Below are positions 1 through 7,989 of a stretch of DNA of 43,122 nt, in pieces. This DNA is from Oceanobacillus bengalensis (lineage in GTDB: Bacteria; Bacillota; Bacilli; Bacillales; Amphibacillaceae), in NCBI RefSeq assembly GCF_003628445.1, contig NZ_RBZO01000033.1, positions 1 through 43,122 of the forward strand, given 5' to 3'. The notes under the pieces were generated by a model. The model was given only the letters and a program-made list of their open reading frames with translations, made no database searches and had not been told where the DNA came from. Numbering within the stretch: the stretch's first letter is position 1; each line of letters begins with the position of its first letter. Both the position numbers and the translations under genes were made by a program.

Positions 1-40
1 TAATTTGTTTAGTCGCTATTAACGGTAGGGTATTTTGTTA

Positions 41-60
41 GGGCTGGCAAGCCTTTTTTA
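41..60 (+). terminator. Terminator of an upstream gene
   Basis: A short GC stem (GGCT at 42-45, AGCC at 50-53) with a four-base loop is followed by six T residues. It probably ends a transcript that starts left of the window. The stem is short, so confidence is modest. Confidence 0.45.
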
Positions 61-81
61 TTTGTGCAACCTTCTAACATT

Positions 82-110
82 TTGGTTGCAATACTCTGTA
101 CTTTTATTAT
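82..110 (+). promoter_or_regulatory. Possible sigma-A promoter for the ImmA/IrrE locus
   Basis: TTGGTT (82-87) and TATTAT (105-110) are separated by 17 bp, upstream of the small ORF at 145 and the Xre-ImmA gene at 364. The -35 box is imperfect and the assignment rests only on spacing and position. Confidence 0.35.
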
Positions 111-144
111 GCATTAAACAATAATTTCTAAAATATCCTTGTTT

Positions 145-342
145 ATGCCAAATCCAGTTGATAATAAAGCATATTTCATCGATAATCTGACTAATTATAT
201 TAATGCATCTAATAGTGTGATAATTGATGATGAGTTAAAAGAAATTTTATCCAATAGTGATGATGTCAATGATAATTATGATGCATTTAAATTTAATATT
301 GGCATAAATGGGGACGAGGAAGAAAAAGATAAAGAAGGTTAA
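145..342 (+). CDS. Small acidic hypothetical protein upstream of the Xre-ImmA/IrrE gene
   Basis: This 65-residue ORF is not a family I recognise. A TTG two codons earlier (139) is an alternative start, and neither start has a good ribosome site, so translation is not certain. The product is hydrophilic and rich in Asn, Asp and Ile, ending in a run of Glu, Lys and Asp. It ends 21 bp before the Xre-ImmA gene on the same strand and probably shares its transcript. Small genes next to Xre-COG2856 regulators are often the partner in a toxin-antitoxin or stress module, so a role as partner or substrate of the metalloprotease is possible. That is inference from position only. Confidence 0.5.
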   Translation: MPNPVDNKAYFIDNLTNYINASNSVIIDDELKEILSNSDDVNDNYDAFKFNIGINGDEEEKDKEG

Positions 343-363
343 ACATACAAGGAGGTATAGCCT

Positions 364-1554
364 GTGTTCATTGGAAAAAGTTTGACCAACATTAGGATAC
401 TCCATGGCTTGAGTAGAAAACAGTTGGCAGATAAAATAAGCGTTACTGAACAGGCTATTTGGCAATATGAAAATGGATACGTATCTCCAAAATTAGAAGT
501 CGTAAACCAATTAAAAGCTATTTTTTATGTGAAATCATCATATTTTTATAAGAATGACATGCTTGATCAATCTGATAGGAACAATATTCATGTAGAAAAT
601 ATTGCCTACCGTTCGGACACCATTAATTCTTTAAGTAAATCACAAAGTGAAACAATAAAGGTTAGATTTATTGATGCTTTTTTAAAAAGAATTGAAGGCA
701 GAATAAGTTATCCAAGTAATACATTAGTAGAGTTGAGAAACGAAACGATTGATTTCTTAAAAAACCATCCAGAAATGGAAAGGAATAGCCAAATTAAATC
801 TATTGCTAAATTAGCACGTCAGAAGATAGGTCTAAGTAAAAACTCTAATAATAATTTTCTTTTCTTGCTAGAAAAAGCAGGAGCATTTGTGTTTGAAAAG
901 GGGATTGTCGAAAACATTGATGCTTATAGCTTATGGACAGAAGATAATAGACCATATATCATTTTAGGATCATTAAAAAAGTCTGCTGTGAGAAGAAATT
1001 TTGATTTAGCACATGAACTGGGACATTTACTTTTACACTATAAAGTGGAGTTCGCCATGCAAGACAAAAAAGAATATCGTACTCTGGAAGATGAAGCGAA
1101 TTATTTTGCTTCAGAGTTTCTTTTGCCGGAAGACTTTTTTCTAGAGGACTGTAAACATATAGAAAAAAAATCTAATCCAGATTCATATCTTGATATAAAA
1201 CAAAAATGGTTGGTCTCTTTACAAGCGATTGCTATAAGAGCCTTTCAATTAGGTGTTATCGATTATCAGCAATATCGATATTTTTACATGGTTATTAATA
1301 AAAAAGGTTATAAAACCAGTGAGCCATTAGATGACAGGATAAAGATTGATCGACCAACTAAGGTGAAGAGTATATTGCAGTTACTTTTCGATAGAGGATT
1401 CTATACCGTTTCTGAATTGATGGAGGAATTAAGAGTTGATCTAAGCTTCTTAAGCCTGTTGTCTGGAATAGAAGAGGAATTCTTTATTAAACACCGGCAA
1501 AGGGAAGATAAAACATTTACTGTGAATGAACTAAAAATCAAAACTAATGGGTAA
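364..1554 (+). CDS. Xre helix-turn-helix / ImmA-IrrE metallopeptidase protein
   Basis: This 396-aa protein joins an N-terminal Xre-type helix-turn-helix (about residues 6-55) to an ImmA/IrrE (COG2856, M78) zinc peptidase domain. The metal motif HELGH is at 217-221 (H217, E218, H221), and the downstream acidic segment EDEANYFASEFLLP at about 242-255 supplies the usual third ligand. The GTG start follows a strong AAGGAGG. ImmA/IrrE proteins cleave repressors to relieve repression of mobile elements or stress genes; fused to Xre, they often act as the antitoxin-like half of a two-gene module. Here the only close partner is the small ORF at 145. About 120 residues after the peptidase domain match nothing I know. 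A terminator follows at 1570. Domain assignment is firm; the biological target is unknown. Confidence 0.9.
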   Translation: MFIGKSLTNIRILHGLSRKQLADKISVTEQAIWQYENGYVSPKLEVVNQLKAIFYVKSSYFYKNDMLDQSDRNNIHVENIAYRSDTINSLSKSQSETIKVRFIDAFLKRIEGRISYPSNTLVELRNETIDFLKNHPEMERNSQIKSIAKLARQKIGLSKNSNNNFLFLLEKAGAFVFEKGIVENIDAYSLWTEDNRPYIILGSLKKSAVRRNFDLAHELGHLLLHYKVEFAMQDKKEYRTLEDEANYFASEFLLPEDFFLEDCKHIEKKSNPDSYLDIKQKWLVSLQAIAIRAFQLGVIDYQQYRYFYMVINKKGYKTSEPLDDRIKIDRPTKVKSILQLLFDRGFYTVSELMEELRVDLSFLSLLSGIEEEFFIKHRQREDKTFTVNELKIKTNG

Positions 1555-1569
1555 TTAGTTGTGTTAATA

Positions 1570-1616
1570 AAGGACACCAAAATAGAGTGAATCTATTGTT
1601 AGGTGTCCTTGTTGTT
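1570..1616 (+). terminator. Terminator after the Xre-ImmA gene
   Basis: AAGGACACC (1570-1578) pairs exactly with GGTGTCCTT (1602-1610); GTTGTTTC follows. The T tract is interrupted, but the nine-pair stem lies just after the stop codon at 1554. Confidence 0.7.
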
Positions 1617-2329
1617 TCTATATGCAGACCATAGTTACAAGAAATTTTATCAAAAGGGATTCAGATCCAGTCCTTGATATGTCTCTAATTAAAGCCAAAG
1701 GAATTACAAGTATGCTAAAACAAATATAAAAAGAATATCAGTTATAATTATTCAATAATATCAATTCAACGCTGAATTTCCAAGATAGTATAAAATATTA
1801 TATGTAAATAAAAACGGACATAAAGAAGGTACAATAAAATATTTAACCGGATGATTATATATGAGAGAAAAAGAGCGCATTAAAAGAATTATGTATGAAT
1901 GTAGAAGTACTTTAATAAAGCACATTAGATTTACTAGTAAATCAAATATAATATTACACAAATTTTTCATGAGACCTTAAAGAACCCATATATATCAAGG
2001 GTTTAGAGAGTGTGTTATATCGCGACCACTGGTATCTTTAATTATAAACGAGTTAAATTAAAACACTCACTAATGTTGATACATCAATGTTTTTGAGTGT
2101 TTTTTGTATACAGGAAAAAGATAAAAAAGGTAGGATTTGAAATCATATTACACATTTTTTACACAAGGAATTATAGTAATATCTCTTTTAATGTATAAGT
2201 TGGTTTTTACTTATCAAGGATATGCTGAGTATTGCAGATAGAATGTATAGAAGACCTTGTAGATGCGTAGATAGCAAATTTCCTATAAACTAAAAGTTAA
2301 ATTTAAAATTGTAGGAGAGTGACTTCAAC
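1617..2329. other. Gene-poor AT-rich stretch
   Basis: About 700 bp with no recognisable gene. A 39-codon ORF lies at 1861-1980 on the plus strand (basic, starts MREKERIKR) but has no ribosome site and no known family, so I do not call it. A hairpin with a T run (2061-2107) is listed separately. The high AT content and broken short frames suggest decayed DNA. Confidence 0.4.
2061..2107 (+). terminator. Stem-loop with T run
   Basis: AAACACTCA (2061-2069) pairs with TGAGTGTTT (2094-2102) and runs into six T residues; an inner dyad TTGAT/ATCAA lies in the loop. No gene upstream clearly needs it. A diverged copy of the same layout occurs at 34217-34260. Confidence 0.6.
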
Positions 2330-2707
2330 ATGCAATATGATGCAAAGAATCCTGAGGAATATTTGGAATTGCTTGAAGACGATTGGCGAAAAGAGAAACT
2401 GCTCGCGATCAGGCAAATGATTTTAGCTTATGCACCTGAATTGGAAGAGGTGATTCGCTATAAGATGTTGAATTATGGTAAAGACGATAACTATGTCTTT
2501 GCATTAAACGCGCAGAAACATTATGTCAGCCTCTATGTGGGTACAATAGATAAGGTAGAAAATGCAGAAACCCTATTAGCGGGCTATCATTATGGAAAAG
2601 GCTGCATTCGTGTCAAAAAATCAATAAAGATTGAAGAAACGGGATTGGAACAATTTATCCATAATTCCATTGATATGTGGCGCGCTGGTGAGGATACGGC
2701 TTGTTAA
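2330..2707 (+). CDS. DUF1801 (YdhG-like) domain protein
   Basis: This 125-aa protein has the pattern of the DUF1801 family: an N-terminal LRQMIL-like helix after a DDWRKEKLLAIR segment, then a YKMLNYGKDDNYVFALNAQK region corresponding to the usual Y(x)MPxF...K.H.SLY core, with HYVSLYVG at about 63-70. Family members are small cytoplasmic proteins that fold like the iron-chaperone frataxin/YdhG group, and most have no proven role. The ATG has an AGGAG site about 12 bp upstream. It stands alone; the pseudogene at 2719 follows in the same direction after 11 bp and may once have been cotranscribed. Confidence 0.75.
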   Translation: MQYDAKNPEEYLELLEDDWRKEKLLAIRQMILAYAPELEEVIRYKMLNYGKDDNYVFALNAQKHYVSLYVGTIDKVENAETLLAGYHYGKGCIRVKKSIKIEETGLEQFIHNSIDMWRAGEDTAC

Positions 2708-2718
2708 TATGTAGGCAT

Positions 2719-3368
2719 ATGTTACATAAACAAATGAAACAATACATTTCATCAGAATTGATGAGGGAAGAGCAACAAACTGCACGCTCGTTACAGCTTG
2801 AAACATATCAAGAGAAAAAAGAGCATATTAAGAAATATGAATTAATTTCAAATTAGAAAAAGATCCTACTACACGGTTCCTAGATGCATCTATTGAAAGA
2901 TGTGATAAAGGAACAGAAGAAACGCTCTCTATAGAATCATTCTTTTTTTTAGAACAGCCGATTGATTACCTTCAAAAACACAAGAATGAATTTCTATACT
3001 TAGAATCTAATTGGTTGGAACTAATCGGCGTTGATGCGATTTTGTTGGAAGTGAGTGATGTATTTGGAACATACGACGTCATGGAAGGAATGAAGCTGCA
3101 GAAAAAGTTTGAGATATCTCTTAAAGAAAACCTTAAAGATATATATGGATTTATTGATTTCCATCTCATACCAAGAGATAAAGGCGGCATTTTCTTATTT
3201 TTTAATAAATTGAACCCCCCTCTTACTTCCAAGCTCAAGCTTTATCGCATCTGCACAAAACATTATCACAGAAGAATGTCTATTAATTGTGTGTATTACG
3301 TAGAGAACGGTCCACCGGTATCTAATCTAAGCGCACAAATCATTAAATATTATGATTGCAAAAGGTGA
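2719..3368 (+). pseudogene. Frameshifted small-protein gene
   Basis: The reading frame opens at ATG 2719 and runs 45 codons to a stop near 2854. A second frame then continues the same style of sequence from about 2853 (LEKDPTTRFLDASIERCDK) to 3368 with no start of its own near the junction. Read together, the product would be about 215 residues, soluble and rich in Glu and Lys, with the segment DVFGTYDVMEGMKLQKK near the middle. I recall similar Bacillus proteins of about 200 residues carrying the doubtful label 'branched-chain amino acid aminotransferase', but I see no PLP-binding motif. The part after about 3170 looks diverged. A one- or two-base indel near 2850 is the simplest explanation. 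A terminator follows directly. Confidence 0.55.
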
Positions 3369-3397
3369 GACAGGGAATAGTTCCGTGTCTTTTTTTT
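3368..3397 (+). terminator. Terminator
   Basis: AGACAGGGAA pairs with TTCCGTGTCT (3381-3390) with one mismatch, followed by eight T residues. It ends the frameshifted gene at 2719-3368. Confidence 0.7.
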
Positions 3398-3441
3398 ATA
3401 CAATTAAAACCATGAATTATGGATTATATTCGTCAAAATGA

Positions 3442-3555
3442 ATGTTTGATGTATTTTATGATCAAGATCTAGCAGAAAAGTTAGTGAAAGAAATACAGGA
3501 ACAATTTTTACTTTTAGTGGGTAACTTATATGAAAAATTACTAGAGGAAAGATAA
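3442..3555 (+). pseudogene. Remnant of HEPN (HI0074-like) nucleotidyltransferase-substrate-binding toxin
   Basis: A 37-codon open segment matches the usual C-terminal end of HI0074/HEPN-type proteins (a helix with DVFYDQDLAEKLVKEIQ, ending in LYEKLLEER). Family members are about 130-140 residues, so roughly the first 100 codons are missing; nothing upstream continues the frame. It lies one base before the nucleotidyltransferase fragment at 3557, the usual HEPN-then-MNT arrangement. In intact systems the HEPN protein is an RNase toxin silenced by the MNT enzyme, which modifies it with AMP. No functional product is expected. Confidence 0.55.
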
Positions 3556-3556
3556 T

Positions 3557-3715
3557 ATGTTTGGACTACTGGATAGTGATATACGTTATATAAATAATGC
3601 CCTAGCCAAATTTGCTGAAATAGAATGTGGGGTAATTTTTGGAAGTCGTGCAATGGGGAATTACAAAAGAGGATCTGATATAGGCCGAGAATGTGGTGGA
3701 ACCAGTTCCATCTGA
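3557..3715 (+). pseudogene. Remnant of MNT-type nucleotidyltransferase antitoxin
   Basis: The first 43 codons read as a minimal nucleotidyltransferase up to the signature GSRAMGNYKRGSDIG, where the family has GSRA...SDID. The second catalytic aspartate position is the point of damage: the frame continues only ten codons of unrelated sequence to a stop at 3713-3715. An intact enzyme would be about 100-140 residues. The loss of the second metal-binding Asp and the C-terminal half makes it inactive. Paired with the HEPN fragment at 3442, it records a lost toxin-antitoxin module. Confidence 0.65.
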
Positions 3716-3760
3716 TTTGGCAACCTGCTTTGTAAATTTTATGTAAATAGAAAAATTACT

Positions 3761-3798
3761 TTGACAGATAGAGTACATTGGAATATAATTACTCTATC
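3761..3798 (+). promoter_or_regulatory. Consensus promoter with overlapping operator for the PadR operon
   Basis: TTGACA (3761-3766) and TATAAT (3784-3789) are both perfect and 17 bp apart. A perfect 9-bp inverted repeat, GATAGAGTA (3767-3775) and TACTCTATC (3790-3798), starts at the end of the -35 box and ends just past the -10 box, so a bound dimer would block RNA polymerase. The nearest regulator is the PadR gene starting at 3846, so autorepression is the natural reading. Confidence 0.85.
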
Positions 3799-3845
3799 AG
3801 ATAGAACTCTACGTGACAAAGTACTTGGGGGAAAGGAGGAACAAC

Positions 3846-4175
3846 TTGATTAGAAGTGATATTATTCGCGGGCATCTGGATTCCATTATTTTGCGGTTAA
3901 TCTTGGAAAAGGATAGATATGGCTATGAAATATCGAAGGAGATTAGTCAGCGCACTAATGAGCGATTTCAGATTAAAGAAGCAACGTTGTACGCTGTTTT
4001 TCAACGATTGGAGAAAAAAGAGTTGATTGAATCGTATTATGGTAGTGAATCGAAGGGCGGTAAAAGGAAGTATTACCGCATTACCACTCTAGGAAAAGTC
4101 TTTTTTAAAGAAACGGTTGAAGAATGGAAAGAAACGAAGGATGTTATTGATATATTTATGGAGGGATTCAATTGA
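3846..4175 (+). CDS. PadR-family transcriptional regulator
   Basis: This 109-aa protein is a PadR-family repressor: an N-terminal winged helix (about residues 1-80) with the family phrases LDSIILRLILEKDRYGYEI and EATLYAVFQRLEKKELI, and a beta-wing region GGKRKYYRIT. I chose the TTG at 3846 because AAAGGAGG (3832-3839) sits six bases before it; the in-frame GTG at 3813 has no ribosome site. The gene overlaps the next one by four bases (TTGA). Family repressors bind an inverted repeat in their own promoter and release it on binding a ligand, often a drug or phenolic; the dyad at 3767-3798 fits. It likely controls the two membrane proteins behind it. Confidence 0.9.
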   Translation: MIRSDIIRGHLDSIILRLILEKDRYGYEISKEISQRTNERFQIKEATLYAVFQRLEKKELIESYYGSESKGGKRKYYRITTLGKVFFKETVEEWKETKDVIDIFMEGFN

Positions 4176-4597
4176 AAAAGTTAACCCAGCATGTAAATGA
4201 TTTGTTTAAGGACATACCAGATAGTGATCGAAAAGAGGTTATTATGCAAGAGGTTCTGCAAAACCTGGAAGAAAAGGTCTGGGACTTAATGGAACAGGGG
4301 AAAGAAGAAGAAGATGCTATAAATAAAGCAATTGTGGAATTCGGAGATATTGATGATTTAAAAAAAGAACTTGGGGTTTCAGTGGAAGTATCTGTTAAGC
4401 AAGCCAGTGTTTTAAAAAATCGGAAATTAAGCTTAGAATATTCGATTTGGGGTAGTTTGTTGATTATTGGATTGTTTGTCTTTATTAATCTGTACTATTC
4501 TCCTCAGGTGATCTGGTTTGTATATCCAACGTTTGCTGTACTATGGTGGCCCTTATCGATGTATTATAGATGGTCAAAAGTAAAAAGGGGTGAGTAA
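4172..4597 (+). CDS. HAAS-domain membrane protein with one 51-residue WWP unit
   Basis: This 141-aa protein begins with a HAAS-type helical domain (about 1-70, including the acidic EEDAINKAIVEFGDIDDLKKEL segment). HAAS domains accompany PadR regulators and are thought to pass signals to membrane partners. A C-terminal module follows (about 86-137): two predicted membrane helices with the phrase YPTFAVLWWPLSMYY. The same module occurs four times in the next protein. The TTG start overlaps the padR stop (TTGA), implying translational coupling. No transport or enzyme motif is visible, so the role (membrane stress sensing or signalling) is inferred from the PadR-HAAS pairing. Confidence 0.8.
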   Translation: MKKLTQHVNDLFKDIPDSDRKEVIMQEVLQNLEEKVWDLMEQGKEEEDAINKAIVEFGDIDDLKKELGVSVEVSVKQASVLKNRKLSLEYSIWGSLLIIGLFVFINLYYSPQVIWFVYPTFAVLWWPLSMYYRWSKVKRGE

Positions 4598-4598
4598 C

Positions 4599-5231
4599 GT
4601 GAAAAAATACCAATGGGGGTTTGTTGCTTCAGGCTGTGTATTAACCATTCTGTTTTTAATCGTGGTAAATTTTTTAACAAGCGAGGAGTATCTTTGGTTT
4701 ATTTATCCTACCGTTTTGCTGTTATTATTACCGCTTGGACTTTACAGCACCTTTGAGAAAAAACACATCCTGTTTTCGATTGTCGCTAGTTTCATCCTTT
4801 TAGTCTTCTTAGTAATGGAGAATTATACCAAAACACCAGGCTATCCATGGGTCTTATATGCTGCTGCACCTATTGTTCTATGGCCGATCATTTCTATTCT
4901 TGGAAAACGGAATAAAAATATGTTTGTTGCAAGCACGATAAGTATGTTATTTATTTTATATTACACTACCTTAAATATTTATTTAGCCCCAACATATCCG
5001 TGGGCCATTTTCCCAGCATTCGCAATCTTATGGTGGCCGCTTTGCCTATACCACATCAAGAAAAAAACTTATTTTACCTTTTCCTTGAATGCTGCATTAT
5101 TTATCAGTCTATTCTTTATCAGTGTTAATGCGTTCTTCTCACCAAATGCTATCTGGGCTGTTTACCCGATTTTTGTCGTATTATGGTGGCCGCTCAGCAT
5201 GTATTATTTCTACTATCGAAGGAAAGTTTGA
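4599..5231 (+). CDS. Membrane protein of four tandem 51-residue repeats
   Basis: This 210-aa protein is almost wholly membrane-embedded, with about eight hydrophobic segments. It consists of four gapless repeats: counting from the in-frame GTG at 4590, the marker aromatic of the FIYP/VLYA/AIFP/AVYP motif falls at residues 39, 90, 141 and 192, exactly 51 apart. Units 3 and 4 carry ILWWPLCLY and VLWWPLSMY; units 1 and 2 are more diverged (LLLPLGLY, VLWPIISI). A single unit is also the C-terminus of the preceding HAAS protein. I prefer GTG 4599, about 10 bp after AAAAGGGG; GTG 4590 overlaps that site. The function is unknown; the operon suggests a PadR-regulated membrane response. No substrate motif is visible. 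Confidence 0.8.
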   Translation: MKKYQWGFVASGCVLTILFLIVVNFLTSEEYLWFIYPTVLLLLLPLGLYSTFEKKHILFSIVASFILLVFLVMENYTKTPGYPWVLYAAAPIVLWPIISILGKRNKNMFVASTISMLFILYYTTLNIYLAPTYPWAIFPAFAILWWPLCLYHIKKKTYFTFSLNAALFISLFFISVNAFFSPNAIWAVYPIFVVLWWPLSMYYFYYRRKV

Positions 5232-5341
5232 TTGTGCTAAATCCACAACCGTTACATCGCTTTACGCAATCAGAAAAAATTGCCGAATCGATTTTTTGGC
5301 TCGCATCTGAAAAATCATCATTCGTAGTTGGGTCAACATAG
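5231..5341 (+). pseudogene. C-terminal remnant of a short-chain dehydrogenase
   Basis: A 36-codon open segment reads like the end of an SDR enzyme: PLHRFTQSEKIAESIFWLAS, then EKSSFVVGST, matching the usual PLGRxGxPEEIA...LASDxASFxTGS stretch just before the C-terminus. It stops at TAG 5339-5341 where the family continues with a short xxVDGG end. The N-terminal 200 residues are absent; the fragment begins immediately at the stop codon of the repeat protein. It is therefore a leftover of a deletion. No function is expected. Confidence 0.6.
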
Positions 5342-5433
5342 AAGTCTTTTCATGATATAATAGTAATATTTCCTTCAAATATTCTCTCGCCTTTGTCATA
5401 TTGTAATTCTAATTTCTTCGCAAGCCTATGTTT

Positions 5434-5462
5434 CTATCTGTATTTACAGGTAGGAATTTTTT
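5434..5462 (+). terminator. Possible terminator of the PadR operon
   Basis: CTATCTGT (5434-5441) pairs with ACAGGTAG (5446-5453) including one G-T pair, followed by GAATTTTTT. It is the first hairpin after the operon, about 200 bp past the last stop. Confidence 0.45.
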
Positions 5463-5480
5463 GTCGCTTATAAGGAGAAA

Positions 5481-5508
5481 TTGACGGAAATAGGGAAAGA
5501 TATATATT
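5481..5508 (+). promoter_or_regulatory. Probable promoter of the YhgE-like gene
   Basis: TTGACG (5481-5486) and TATATT (5503-5508), 16 bp apart, lie 60 bp before the ATG at 5568. No operator-like dyad is evident. Confidence 0.5.
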
Positions 5509-5567
5509 TAATATATTAAATAAGTTAGTCTGCTTAGTAACTTCATCTTAAGACAAGGGGTATCAGT

Positions 5568-7775
5568 ATGAAAGCAAGTTTGAATATATTCTTTAATGAC
5601 TTAAAAAATCTTAGTAAAAACTGGGTAGCCGCCATTTTGATTGGTGGATTAATCCTACTACCTTCACTTTATGCGTGGTTTAATATTGAAGCCTCTTGGG
5701 ATCCATATGGCCAAACAGATCAAATTCCGATAGGCATTGTGAATGAAGATGAAGGTGCCATTGTACGTGAGCAAGAGATTCATATTGGAGAAGATTTAGT
5801 AAATACGTTGCAAGATAATAAATCGATGGATTGGCAGTTTGTAAATCGTGAAAAAGCATTGGATAAATTAGAATATGGAGATTATTTTGCAGTTATTATT
5901 ATCCCAGAAAATTTTTCTGAAAGATTGGGTACAGTAATTAGTGACCAACCAGAAAAAGCCGATATAGAATACTATGTAAATGAGAAAGTTAACGCCATAG
6001 CACCTAAAATCACAGAAAAAGGTGCAAGTGTGATTGTTGAACAAATCAGCAGTAATTTTATTTCAACTGTTAATGGAATTATTTTTGATGTATTTAATGA
6101 TATAGGTATAGAATTAGAGGAAAACTTGCCTGATATTGAAAAGTTTGAAGACTATATCTTTTTATTGGAAGAAAAACTACCGGAAATACATGAAATATTA
6201 GATGAAACGATTGTGGATGCAGGTCAAGCAGATAATTTAATTCATAAAGCACAAGGTTTGATTCCAAGAGTTGAAGAGGCAACAGGGAGTGGGTTGCAAA
6301 CCATTGATAATACGACCGAATTTCTACAAGATGCTGAAGATCGCTTGAATGAAATTGCACCAAGGATAAACGAAGACTTAGCAAAAATTCAGAGTATGTT
6401 ATCGCAAACAAATGAGTTTGTAAGCAACACAGATTCTACAACGATTGATCTAACTGATGGAAGTCAAATAAGTGATGCTTTAAATGGACAAATAGATGAT
6501 ACGTTACAATCAATCGACACCATTGAGGATGCACTTGTTCAACTTCAAGAGCAAAACAATGCAAACAAGGAGCAGTCTAATGAGCAAGAAAATAATTCTT
6601 TGGAAGAACCTAATAGTAACCAAGATACAATCAACAATACATTAAGCGAATTGGAAAGTATAGAACAAAACTTACGTGAATTACAGGAACAGGCAAATGC
6701 AATAGATTCCTTTATAGAAGACAAACAAACAGAAGTTGACGGGTTACTTTCTGGCATGAAGGAACGTACAGAAACGGTCAATGAACAGGTAGATGCATTT
6801 GTCAAGGAATATAAGGAAACGATAGAACCAACTGTAAAAGAAGAAGTAGCGAGTGCAAAAGAAACGTTAGCTGATGCGAGAAGTATATTGGAAGAGATAC
6901 AATCAACAATACCTGACGTGGAGAATATGTTGTCACGGACGGATGATAATTTGTCAGCGGGGAAAGAGACACTCGAACATGTTAGTGGAGAATTTCCTTA
7001 TGTTAATGATAAAGTGAATGAGTTAGCAGAAAGAGTACGAAATATTCAAGGCGAGACGGATATCAATGAAATTATTCAACTCTTGCAAAATGATCCAGAA
7101 GCAGAACGGGGATTTTTTGCTGAACCAGTTGTACTAAATGAAAATAAAATATTTTCCATTCCGAATTATGGAACTGGAATGACTCCATTTTATACGGTGC
7201 TAGCAATCTGGGTAGGAGGTTTGTTGTTAATTTCTTTATTATCAACAGATATACACAAAACGGAAGCCTATACAGGAAGACAAATCTATTTTGGACGATT
7301 ACTCACATTTATGAGCATCGGATTTTTCCAAACGTTGATTGTAACCTTAGGGAATATCTTTTTACTTCAAGTAGAAGTAAAAGAGCCATTTTGGTTTGTT
7401 CTATTTGGGCTACTATGCAGTTCTATATTTATAATAATTGTTTATACTTTGGTATCTGTCTTTGGTGATGTAGGTAAGGCACTTGCTATCATTTTACTAG
7501 TGCTTCAAATCGCCGGTTCTGGTGGAACATATCCAGTTGTCTTACTTCCGAAATTCTTTCAAGTAATTAACCCTTTCTTACCGTTTACGTATGCAATTGA
7601 CCTTATGCGTGAAGCGGTAGGGGGTATTGTTTGGGATAGGGTATTCCACGATGTATTATTTATATTGTTATTTGGATTACTGGCACTTGTCTTAGGCGTA
7701 TTTCTGAAAGAAGCGATTAATAAGAGCACAAATAAGTTAAAACAGAAGTCAAAGGAATCAGGGCTTTTTCATTAG
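5568..7775 (+). CDS. yhgE: YhgE/Pip-family membrane protein
   Basis: This 735-aa protein is a member of the YhgE/Pip family (ABC-2 permease-like, named after the Lactococcus phage infection protein). One membrane helix near the N-terminus (about 19-40, with LPSLYAWFNI) is followed by the family's YxxLxVAVVNxD-like stretch (IPIGIVNEDEGA, about 54-65). A long extracytoplasmic region of about 500 residues holds helical repeats rich in Glu, Gln and Asn. Five or six membrane helices close the protein (about 545-715) with the typical SGGTYPVVLLPKFFQVINPF phrase. The family takes part in export or acts as a surface receptor for phage in some hosts; its transport substrate is not settled. AAGGGG sits before the ATG. 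It is a single gene; a short hairpin without T run follows at about 7783-7800. Confidence 0.88.
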   Translation: MKASLNIFFNDLKNLSKNWVAAILIGGLILLPSLYAWFNIEASWDPYGQTDQIPIGIVNEDEGAIVREQEIHIGEDLVNTLQDNKSMDWQFVNREKALDKLEYGDYFAVIIIPENFSERLGTVISDQPEKADIEYYVNEKVNAIAPKITEKGASVIVEQISSNFISTVNGIIFDVFNDIGIELEENLPDIEKFEDYIFLLEEKLPEIHEILDETIVDAGQADNLIHKAQGLIPRVEEATGSGLQTIDNTTEFLQDAEDRLNEIAPRINEDLAKIQSMLSQTNEFVSNTDSTTIDLTDGSQISDALNGQIDDTLQSIDTIEDALVQLQEQNNANKEQSNEQENNSLEEPNSNQDTINNTLSELESIEQNLRELQEQANAIDSFIEDKQTEVDGLLSGMKERTETVNEQVDAFVKEYKETIEPTVKEEVASAKETLADARSILEEIQSTIPDVENMLSRTDDNLSAGKETLEHVSGEFPYVNDKVNELAERVRNIQGETDINEIIQLLQNDPEAERGFFAEPVVLNENKIFSIPNYGTGMTPFYTVLAIWVGGLLLISLLSTDIHKTEAYTGRQIYFGRLLTFMSIGFFQTLIVTLGNIFLLQVEVKEPFWFVLFGLLCSSIFIIIVYTLVSVFGDVGKALAIILLVLQIAGSGGTYPVVLLPKFFQVINPFLPFTYAIDLMREAVGGIVWDRVFHDVLFILLFGLLALVLGVFLKEAINKSTNKLKQKSKESGLFH

Positions 7776-7989
7776 GGGATAGGGGGTTCTACTATAGGAC
7801 CAACTACCGTATTCGGATATATATCAGCAAATCATGTTAAGGAAAATTTATAGAAGTGGGACAATCCACGCTGCGCTAGTTTAGTCTTGTAAGAGGGGAT
7901 TATTATTATTTTTATTTGGGAAACCTTAGTACGCGATAGACTTAGAGACAGGTTCCTTGTCCGTCGATGATGATTTTTCTAAAATAAGT

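Noticed and set aside
1861-1980. 39-codon basic ORF on the plus strand
   Set aside because: No ribosome site, no family match, and it lies in a very AT-rich stretch with many chance frames.
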